A stretch of 5,315 nt of DNA, from assembly GCA_022567275.1 (NCBI GenBank), contig JADFHH010000158.1, forward strand, positions 1 to 5,315. Reading direction: 5' to 3'. The notes under the pieces were generated by a model. The model did not search any database and was not told the DNA's origin. It worked only from the letters and a program-made list of their open reading frames with translations. A program made the translations under genes and the position numbers. This document shows positions 1 to 4,441 of the stretch, piece by piece. This DNA comes from Pseudomonadota bacterium. Its GTDB lineage: Bacteria > Pseudomonadota > Alphaproteobacteria > Rhizobiales > Methyloligellaceae. The stretch's first letter is position 1, and every line of letters begins with the position of its first letter.

Positions 1-19
1 AATCCAAGGTTTCAATTAT

Positions 20-220
20 TCAGAGGTCTCCAACTGTGCTCTCAATTCGCCGCCGCAAGTCATCTAGCCGCTGACGTTTAGAATTGATCCTTGCGGTGAG
101 GTCCTTGGCAATGCCGACATAGATCTCCACTTCGCCGAGCGCCCTATCAAGATCTCTTTGAAGGTCCCTGCAAATCTTATTGATGCGGTCTGGATCAAAC
201 TGTTTAATCTGGCTGGTCAT
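20..220 (-). CDS. Small coiled-coil protein, short paralogue (possibly truncated)
   Basis: I do not recognise this 66-residue protein. It is charged, has no signal peptide or membrane segment, and is almost wholly predicted alpha-helix with heptad-like spacing of Leu/Ile, so it is probably a cytoplasmic coiled coil. It is clearly paralogous to the 114-residue protein encoded on the same strand at 2480-2824. Both have Cys-(Arg/Lys)-Asp-Leu near residue 17, Ala-x-Asp-Leu-Thr near residue 40 and Leu-x-x-Leu-Arg-Arg near residue 53. The start at 220 is the first in-frame ATG, is conserved in the paralogue, and has AAGGA ten bases upstream. It is transcribed divergently from the secreted-protein gene at 308. 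Oddity: the TGA at 20-22 ends the protein well before the paralogue does. The bases beyond it (19 down to 1) read IIETLD, resembling YIENLH of the longer protein, so the stop may be a truncating mutation. Confidence 0.6.
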   Translation of the reverse strand: MTSQIKQFDPDRINKICRDLQRDLDRALGEVEIYVGIAKDLTARINSKRQRLDDLRRRIESTVGDL

Positions 221-233
221 ATCGGTATCATCC

Positions 234-262
234 TTATGATCATGAGCAAGATGTGCTATGAT
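234..262 (+). promoter_or_regulatory. Candidate extended -10 promoter for secreted-protein copy 1
   Basis: TATGAT at 257-262 is preceded by TG one base upstream (254-255), matching the extended -10 form TGnTATAAT with one mismatch. A weak -35 candidate, TTATGA (234-239), sits 17 bases upstream. Transcription would start near 269 and leave a leader of about 38 bases. The palindrome ATGATCAT (236-243) overlaps the -35 region and lies between the two divergent genes, so it could be an operator. That role is inference. Confidence 0.4.
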
Positions 263-289
263 ATTGGAAGGGAGAGATACCGGGGATAA
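242..289 (+). other. Possible 15-codon leader ORF, copy 1
   Basis: This ORF reads MSKMCYDIGRERYRG and ends in TAA, 18 bases before the ATG of the downstream gene and in the same frame. All three copies encode the same peptide; the only base difference is a synonymous AGG/CGG Arg codon. There is no ribosome binding site in front of it. It overlaps the proposed -10, so the promoter reading and the peptide reading exclude each other unless transcription starts further upstream. Confidence 0.2.
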
Positions 290-307
290 GTTTTTTGGCT
301 ACACAAT

Positions 308-1300
308 ATGAAAACCCGCTTTAGGCTGATATTCGCACTCCTTTTCATCCATATTGCCGCGTCCGGGGCGGCCCACGCGGAATTCGACCCCGATCTTTTC
401 CTTGGAAAATACAATGCCGCGAAGGATCGCCTGCTGCCCATGGACCATGCGGATAGCCCGTTTTACCCATATCATGGTCGGGATTTCGAGGAGGGGCTCG
501 ACGAGTCGCGGCGCATTTTGCTTCGTGAGGCGCAGGAAGAAGGCAACTGCGGTCTGGTCGACACGTTGATGGTAGAGGGATTTTTATCGCTGTTTCCGTT
601 CCTTAAGCCGGCTTTCGCCGATGACTACCGGCGCTGGAAACTGACAACGATGATTTCCTCGAGCAGCCCGCCGACAATGCGCCGGTGCCGTTACCATTCT
701 TACATGAGCAAGATATTTTCAAAGCGGCGGCGGGAAGAGTTTCGGCCGGTCGATTTTGTAGAGCGGCACCCTGCTCACCCTAATTTCCGTAAGTGGAAAA
801 ACGAAACCGGTCCTGATCTCAAGAAACTCAGGCGTGCTCTCGGTATCATTGGAAAGGCAGCGCTTTGTGACGATTACCGGCCCTCCATCGCCGATCTCAT
901 TGGCATCGTGAGCCGGCCCGGCGGCCTGGCCCTGACGCCGCAAGAGGAGCTTTATCTCGTTGAGCGCGCGCGGCCGCACAATTTGTCGAACGGCGGGTAT
1001 GACAAGGCGATTTCGCGCCTCAAGAAACATTTCGACTCCCGGAAGGCGTTTTCGCGGCTGAGGGACGCCAGCAGGGTGCGCAAACTTGCGGGCATACCGT
1101 TCACCGTGAAAGGTTACTGGCAGGGCAGTTGTAGAAATTTCGAGAGGTTTCGGCGCGAAGAGCTTTTCAGCTTCGAAGGCTACTTGCAGTACAAATGTAA
1201 ACGTTTCGAGAGGTTTCTGGGCGAAAAGCGTTTCACCGCGAAAGGCTTCTGGCTGGACCAATGTAGACGTTTGGGCAAGTTTGGGCGCGAACAGCGTTAG
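308..1300 (+). CDS. Secreted Cys-containing protein of unknown family, copy 1
   Basis: I do not recognise this 330-residue protein. Residues 1-24 form a classic Sec signal peptide: MKTRFR, a hydrophobic core, then AASGAAHA, with cleavage predicted before Glu25. The mature protein should be periplasmic or exported, with no further membrane segment. Cysteines 81, 127, 187 and 275 are conserved with copy 3 (and copy 2 after frame correction), suggesting disulfides. Other conserved blocks are GRDFEEGLDES (57-67), a basic KRRREEF run (139-145), CDDYRPSIADLI (187-198) and LTPQEELYLVERAR (209-222). The C-terminus carries three 22-residue repeats (265-330) where the other copies have one, which explains its extra length. 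The start aligns exactly in all three copies, although no Shine-Dalgarno sequence precedes it. A divergent coiled-coil gene lies upstream. An adhesin, effector or envelope-associated protein are all possible; nothing visible decides between them. Confidence 0.85.
   Translation: MKTRFRLIFALLFIHIAASGAAHAEFDPDLFLGKYNAAKDRLLPMDHADSPFYPYHGRDFEEGLDESRRILLREAQEEGNCGLVDTLMVEGFLSLFPFLKPAFADDYRRWKLTTMISSSSPPTMRRCRYHSYMSKIFSKRRREEFRPVDFVERHPAHPNFRKWKNETGPDLKKLRRALGIIGKAALCDDYRPSIADLIGIVSRPGGLALTPQEELYLVERARPHNLSNGGYDKAISRLKKHFDSRKAFSRLRDASRVRKLAGIPFTVKGYWQGSCRNFERFRREELFSFEGYLQYKCKRFERFLGEKRFTAKGFWLDQCRRLGKFGREQR
1100..1297 (+). repeat. Three tandem 66-bp (22-residue) coding repeats
   Basis: The units are 1100-1165, 1166-1231 and 1232-1297, with an exact 66-base period; the last abuts the TAG stop. 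The residue pattern is Phe-x-x-(Lys/Glu)-Gly-(Tyr/Phe)-(Trp/Leu)-x3-Cys-(Arg/Lys)-x-(Phe/Leu)-x-(Arg/Lys)-Phe. Copies 2 and 3 of the gene have a single unit at the same place. The first unit here resembles the copy 3 tail, and the end of the last unit resembles the copy 2 tail. This fits in-frame tandem duplication of a C-terminal motif, each unit adding one cysteine. Confidence 0.9.
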
Positions 1301-1314
1301 GCGTGGTTTGCCTT
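1301..1314 (+). repeat. Short shared 3' tail after copy 1
   Basis: The 14 bases just after the stop of copy 1 match those after the corrected stop of copy 2 (2278-2291) at 12 positions, sharing GGTTTGCCTT. Homology then fades, so this is close to the right edge of the duplicated unit. After copy 3 only the first six bases resemble it. Confidence 0.6.
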
Positions 1315-1360
1315 TGGTGGAGGATGCATTTCAATTGCGCCGGGCCGTTGCGGCATTATC

Positions 1361-1408
1361 ATGAGCAAGATGTGCTATGATATTGGACGGGAGAGATACC
1401 GGGGATAA
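1361..1408 (+). other. Possible 15-codon leader ORF, copy 2
   Basis: It encodes the same MSKMCYDIGRERYRG peptide as the leaders of copies 1 and 3 and is base-identical to copy 3. It stops 18 bases before the ATG at 1427. No ribosome binding site is visible. Confidence 0.2.
1371..1381 (+). promoter_or_regulatory. Candidate extended -10 element for copy 2
   Basis: TATGAT (1376-1381) with TG one base upstream (1373-1374) is identical to the motif before copies 1 and 3. Because of the 3-base deletion upstream, the hexamer at the -35 position differs (GCATTA) and is not promoter-like. If this promoter works, it relies on the extended -10. Confidence 0.35.
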
Positions 1409-1426
1409 GTTTTTTCGCTACACAGT

Positions 1427-2277
1427 ATGAAAAACCGCTTCTGGCTGATATTCGCAATCCTTTTCATCTATTTTGCCGCGTCCGGGGCGGCCCACGCGGA
1501 TCGCCGCCTCGAACTTTTCCTTGAAAAATTCAATGCCGTGGACGGTCTCATATTGCCCATGGCCCATGCGGATAGCCCGTTATATCCCTATTATCACCGG
1601 GATTTCGAGGACGGGCTCGACGAGTCGCGGCGCGTTTTGCTTCGTAAGGCTCAGGAAGCGGGCAATTGCGTTCTGGTCGACAAGTTGGTGGTAGACGGAT
1701 TTTTATCGCTGTTTGCGTTCCTGAAGCCCGCAATCGCCGATTACGAGCGCTACGTGGAACTGAAAATCATGATATCCTTACGCGGCCGGCCGGCAAGAGG
1801 CCGGTGCCGTTACCATTCTTACATGAGCAAGATATTTGATGGGCGGCGGCGGGAAGTGTATCCGCCGGTCGATTTTTTAGCGCCGGATACTAAAATCCTA
1901 AAGTGGGGAAACGAACCCATTGCTGATCTCAAGACACTCAAGCTTGCTCTCAGTCTCATTGGAAAGGCCGCGCTTTGCGACGATTACCGGCTCGCTATCG
2001 CTGATCTCATTGGCATCGTGAACCGGCCCGGCGGCATGGCCCGACGCCGCAGGAGGAGCTTTATCTGGTTGAGCGCGCGCGGCTGCACAATCTGGCGGAC
2101 GGCGAATATGACAAGGCGATTTCACGGCTCTCGAAACATTTCGACTCCGGGAAGGCGTTTTCGCGGCTAAGAGACGCCAGCAAGGCCCGCAAGCTTGAGG
2201 CTATCCCGTTCGCGATCAAAGGCTACTGGCGGGACAAATGTAGACAAATCGAGAGGTCTCGGCGCGGATATCGTTAG
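1427..2277 (+). pseudogene. Secreted Cys-containing protein, copy 2, frameshifted
   Basis: This is a paralogue of the genes at 308 and 2913. It has the same signal peptide (residues 1-24, ending AAHA), cysteines 81, 127 and 184, and the CDDYR-x-x-IADLI block. At codon 206 the family reads GCC-CTG-ACG or GCC-TTG-ACG, but here it reads GCC-CGACG, so one T is missing between 2042 and 2043. The uncorrected frame continues with an arginine-rich out-of-frame tail and stops at 2168-2170 (247 residues). Restoring one base recovers TPQEELYLVERARLHNLADG, the Cys in KGYWRDKC, one 22-residue C-terminal unit and a TAG at 2275-2277. That gives 283 residues, the same as copy 3. It is either a recently inactivated gene or a sequencing error. 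Unlike its siblings it has no divergent coiled-coil partner. Confidence 0.85.
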
Positions 2278-2291
2278 GTGCGGTTTGCCTT
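2278..2291 (+). repeat. Short shared 3' tail after copy 2
   Basis: It matches 1301-1314 at 12 of 14 positions immediately after the stop codon and marks the approximate right end of the duplicated unit. Confidence 0.6.
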
Positions 2292-2293
2292 AA

Positions 2294-2443
2294 CGGATCG
2301 CGACGTCGGTTGCCGGGGCCATTTGCGCTGTTTCCTGCTCCGCGCCGGAACGGGAACAGATCGAATGCGAGAACAAGGCCAGGGCGCTGTTCCGGGCGGC
2401 GGAGGAAGCGGTGCGCTTCGCGACCGGATCGAATGAGGGGTGA
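2294..2443 (+). other. Open frame without a start, possible lipoprotein-like remnant
   Basis: This is the main content of the 202-base gap between copy 2 and the minus-strand gene. The frame is open for 49 codons between TAA (2291-2293) and TGA (2441-2443), and has no ATG, GTG or TTG usable as a start near its beginning. It reads RIATSVAGAICAVSC, then SAPEREQIECENKARALFRA and onward. It looks like a signal peptide with a weak lipobox (AVSC) followed by a short charged helix. It starts right where homology to the duplicated unit ends, so it could be the remains of a gene cut by the duplication. The stretch is short and GC-rich, so chance is quite possible. Confidence 0.2.
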
Positions 2444-2479
2444 TTGCGGCCCGCGTGGTTATTTTCTGTCTCTGTTGCA

Positions 2480-2824
2480 TCAAACGTAGAAGCCGCAACC
2501 ATTGGCTCTCATTTCATGTTCTATTCTCGAGACTTCGTCTTCCCAGGTTCGTGCGGTTTCTAGAGCTTCTGTCACCTGCCTATGAAGATTTTCAATATAT
2601 GCCTCTTGATTCGTGATGTCATTGACGAATCCCTCATCGCCCGTGCGCTCAAGTTGCCGCCGCAGGTTTTCCAACAGGCGCTCTTCACCAGCGATCTTTT
2701 CGGTGAGATCTTCAGCATGGTCGAGCCTATTCTTCATTTGCAATCGCGCGCGAAGAACATCTTCTTCAAGATCCTTGCAAAGCATCCTTTGCTTTGCATC
2801 TAGCGTGTTTGTCAGGTTAGTCAT
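2480..2824 (-). CDS. Small coiled-coil protein, full-length paralogue
   Basis: I do not recognise this 114-residue protein. It has no signal peptide or membrane segment and consists of two helical stretches (about 12-61 and 70-106) with regularly spaced Leu/Ile and abundant Glu/Arg. They are separated by a Gly-Asp-Glu-Gly turn near 62-65, so an antiparallel coiled-coil hairpin or oligomer is likely. Cysteines are at 16 and 110; Cys16 is shared with the 66-residue paralogue. I chose the start at 2824 (MTNLTN) rather than the longer reading from 2854. The paralogue starts at the equivalent ATG, and a one-base indel just upstream puts the two extensions in different frames. The Shine-Dalgarno is weak (GGAA). 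It is divergent from secreted-protein copy 3, 88 bases away, and convergent with copy 2. A regulator or chaperone-like partner of the secreted protein is conceivable but not shown. Confidence 0.65.
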   Translation of the reverse strand: MTNLTNTLDAKQRMLCKDLEEDVLRARLQMKNRLDHAEDLTEKIAGEERLLENLRRQLERTGDEGFVNDITNQEAYIENLHRQVTEALETARTWEDEVSRIEHEMRANGCGFYV

Positions 2825-2838
2825 ATCGGTTCCAATCA

Positions 2839-2867
2839 TTATGATCATGAGCAAGATGTGCTATGAT
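2839..2867 (+). promoter_or_regulatory. Candidate extended -10 promoter for secreted-protein copy 3
   Basis: TATGAT at 2862-2867 has TG one base upstream (2859-2860) and a weak -35 candidate TTATGA (2839-2844) at 17-base spacing, exactly as in copy 1. The palindrome ATGATCAT (2841-2848) overlaps the -35 position. Confidence 0.4.
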
Positions 2868-2894
2868 ATTGGACGGGAGAGATACCGGGGATAA
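2847..2894 (+). other. Possible 15-codon leader ORF, copy 3
   Basis: It encodes MSKMCYDIGRERYRG, stops at TAA (2892-2894) and lies 18 bases before the ATG at 2913 in the same frame. There is no visible ribosome binding site. Confidence 0.2.
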
Positions 2895-2912
2895 GTTTTT
2901 TGGCTACACAAT

Positions 2913-3764
2913 ATGAAAACCCGCTTTAGGCTGATATTCGCAATCATTTTCATCTATTTTGCCGCATCCGGGGCGGCCCACGCGGGTCGGCTCCTCGATC
3001 TCTTCATGGAAAAATACCATGCCGTTAACGGCCGCATGTTTCCCATGGCCCATCCCAATAGCCCGTTTTACCGCTATTATGACCGGGATTTCGAGGAGGG
3101 GCTCGATGAGTCGCAGCGCGAATTGCTTCCTGCGGCACAGGAAGCGGGCAAATGCATTCTGGTCAACAAGTTGATGGTAGACGGATTTTTATCTCTGTGG
3201 CCGTCTCTGAAGCCCGCATTCGCTGATGCCGACCGGCACTCGAAACTGACAATCATGATGTCCACCAGCAGCCCGCCGGCAATGAGCCGGTGCCACAACC
3301 ATTCTTTCATGAGCGAGCTATTTGCCAAGCGGCGGCGGGAAGAGTTTCCACCAGTCGATTTTGTAGAGGGGGCCGCCAATTACGACAAGTGGAGAAACGA
3401 AACCGACCTTGATCTCAAGAAACTCAGGATGACTGTGCGCGGTTTTGGACAAACAGCGCTGTGCGACGATTACCGGCTCTCCATCGCCGATCTCATACCG
3501 ATCGTGAACCGGCCCGGCGGCCTGGCCTTGACGCCGCAAGAAGAGCTTTATCTGGTTGAGCGCGCGCGGCTGCACAATTTGTCGAACGGCGCGTATGACA
3601 AGGCGATTTTCCGCCTCTCGAAACAATTCGTCTCGGAAAAGGATTTTTTGCGGTTAAGAAACGCCAGCAGGGTGCGCAAGCTTGAGGCCATCCCGTTCAC
3701 CGTGAAAGGCTATTGGCAGGCCAATTGCAGATATTTCGAGAGATTTCGGCGCGAAGAGCATTAG
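2913..3764 (+). CDS. Secreted Cys-containing protein of unknown family, copy 3
   Basis: This is an intact 283-residue paralogue of the proteins at 308 and 1427; I do not recognise the family. The Sec signal peptide is residues 1-24 (MKTRFR, hydrophobic core, AASGAAHA) with cleavage before Gly25. Cysteines 81, 127, 184 and 272 are the family's four. Conserved blocks are RDFEEGLDES (58-67), AKRRREEFPPVDF (138-150), CDDYRLSIADLI (184-195) and LTPQEELYLVERAR (206-219). The protein ends in a single 22-residue unit (262-283), against three in copy 1. The start is fixed by alignment of all three copies; no Shine-Dalgarno is visible. The coiled-coil gene at 2480-2824 is divergent from it. Its stop is only 47 bases before trpG on the same strand, so readthrough into the trp genes is likely unless a terminator was missed. 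Confidence 0.85.
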   Translation: MKTRFRLIFAIIFIYFAASGAAHAGRLLDLFMEKYHAVNGRMFPMAHPNSPFYRYYDRDFEEGLDESQRELLPAAQEAGKCILVNKLMVDGFLSLWPSLKPAFADADRHSKLTIMMSTSSPPAMSRCHNHSFMSELFAKRRREEFPPVDFVEGAANYDKWRNETDLDLKKLRMTVRGFGQTALCDDYRLSIADLIPIVNRPGGLALTPQEELYLVERARLHNLSNGAYDKAIFRLSKQFVSEKDFLRLRNASRVRKLEAIPFTVKGYWQANCRYFERFRREEH

Positions 3765-3773
3765 GCGCGGCAC

Positions 3774-3802
3774 TTGACGATTTCGCCCCAAGGGGCTTAC
3801 CA
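3774..3802 (+). promoter_or_regulatory. Weak promoter candidate and palindrome before trpG
   Basis: TTGACG (3774-3779; CTTGAC from 3773) is a good -35 match. The hexamer 17 bases on, TTACCA (3797-3802), is a poor -10. If used, transcription would start close to the trpG ATG, giving an almost leaderless message. Between them lies the inverted repeat GCCCC-AA-GGGGC (3785-3796), whose 2-base gap is too small for an RNA hairpin but could bind a protein dimer. Confidence 0.2.
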
Positions 3803-3811
3803 ACCCTCATC

Positions 3812-4429
3812 ATGCTGACCCTGATCGATAATTATGACTCCTTCACCTACAACCTCGTCCACTATCTGGGCGAGCTGGGGGCGCAGTGCCGGGTTTACCG
3901 CAACGACAAGGTGAGCGTCGATACGGTGCTGGAGGAAAAACCTCAGGCCATCGTTCTCTCGCCCGGGCCGTGCACGCCCAATGAAGCGGGGATTTGCCTG
4001 GAGCTGGTGAAGCGCGCGGGCGGCGATGTGCCAATGTTAGGGGTGTGTCTGGGTTATCAGGCCATCGGCCAGGCGTTTGGCGGAAAAATTGTCCGCGCGC
4101 CGGTGCTGATGCATGGCAAGCTCTCCACCATACACAATAAAGGGGCTGGCGTTTTCGCCGGCCTGCCTGCCGAGTTCGAGGCGACGCGCTATCACTCGTT
4201 GATAGTTGAGCGCAGCTCATTGCCGGACTGCTTTGAAATCACTGCAGAAACAGATGAAGGCGTCATCATGGGACTGCAACATAAAACCCATCCCCTGCAC
4301 GGTGTGCTGTTCCATCCCGAAAGCATCGCCTCGGAACATGGTCATGCCCTGCTGGCGAATTTCCTCGACCTTGCGGGCATCGAGCATGTGCCGGCAGCAC
4401 CGTTCGATGCGGCCATCGCGGCGGTTTAG
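3812..4429 (+). CDS. trpG: Anthranilate synthase component II (glutamine amidotransferase)
   Basis: This 205-residue class I glutamine amidotransferase supplies ammonia from glutamine to TrpE for making anthranilate from chorismate, the first committed step of tryptophan synthesis in the cytoplasm. The start MLTLIDNYDSFTYNLVHYLG is the family's N-terminus. LSPGPCTPNEAG (49-60) is the oxyanion-loop region. The nucleophile is Cys79 in GVCLGYQAIGQAFGG, and the triad is completed by His168 and Glu170 in FHPESI. HGK (101-103) and RYHSL (126-130) are also typical. Length is normal for a stand-alone TrpG. An in-frame start at 3713 would read through the end of copy 3 and add a non-family N-terminus, so I rejected it. 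The only purine-rich site, AAGGGG (3790-3795), is 16 bases from the ATG, which is too far to be ideal. trpD follows after 12 bases. TrpE is not in the window. Some organisms use this subunit also for 4-amino-4-deoxychorismate (PabA role). Confidence 0.96.
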   Translation: MLTLIDNYDSFTYNLVHYLGELGAQCRVYRNDKVSVDTVLEEKPQAIVLSPGPCTPNEAGICLELVKRAGGDVPMLGVCLGYQAIGQAFGGKIVRAPVLMHGKLSTIHNKGAGVFAGLPAEFEATRYHSLIVERSSLPDCFEITAETDEGVIMGLQHKTHPLHGVLFHPESIASEHGHALLANFLDLAGIEHVPAAPFDAAIAAV

Positions 4430-4441
4430 CTAGGGTCTCGC

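Larger units (their letters stand above)
234..337 (+). repeat. Conserved upstream module, copy 1
   Basis: This is the first of three copies of a segment covering the divergent control region, the untranslated leader and the first ten codons of the secreted-protein gene. It matches copy 3 (2839-2942) at 103 of 104 positions, the one difference being A269 against C2874. The coding parts of the two genes are much more diverged. The segment contains the palindrome ATGATCAT (236-243), the extended -10 motif and the candidate leader ORF. Confidence 0.9.
1358..1456 (+). repeat. Conserved upstream module, copy 2
   Basis: This segment matches 2844-2942 at 94 of 99 positions. Three of the five differences lie inside the first codons of the gene. 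The module is shorter on its left than copies 1 and 3: a 3-base deletion removes the ATGATCAT palindrome, and no divergent coiled-coil gene is present to its left. The 43 bases between the copy 1 tail and this module (1315-1357) hold no gene. Confidence 0.85.
2839..2942 (+). repeat. Conserved upstream module, copy 3
   Basis: It differs from copy 1 (234-337) at one of 104 positions. It includes the palindrome ATGATCAT (2841-2848), the extended -10, the leader ORF and the first ten codons of the gene. To the left, similarity continues more weakly to the ATG of the divergent coiled-coil gene (2822-2824). Confidence 0.9.

Noticed and set aside
286..299. T6 run in the leader of each secreted-protein gene as a terminator
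   Set aside because: No stable stem precedes the T run, and the run is inside the conserved leader just before the start codon.
719..1261. Long open frame on the minus strand (180 codons) opposite copy 1
   Set aside because: It lies entirely antisense to a well-supported gene. Similar antisense frames appear opposite copies 2 and 3 because the coding pattern is the same. It has no start context of its own.
2290..2502. Minus-strand frame (70 codons) between copy 2 and the coiled-coil gene
   Set aside because: It overlaps the 3' end of the coiled-coil gene in a different frame, has no ribosome binding site and no paralogue beside the other coiled-coil gene.
219..2950. Spaced similar segments considered as a CRISPR array or insertion-sequence ends
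   Set aside because: The copies are direct, about 100 bases long and roughly 1.1-1.5 kb apart with genes between. There is no transposase, terminal inverted repeat or clear target duplication.
3713..3811. Upstream in-frame start that would extend TrpG by 33 residues
   Set aside because: The extension overlaps the end of copy 3 in another frame and does not look like a TrpG N-terminus; MLTLIDNYDSF at 3812 does.
3765..3811. Tryptophan attenuator before trpG
   Set aside because: There is no leader peptide with Trp codons and no set of alternative hairpins; the only inverted repeat has a 2-base gap.
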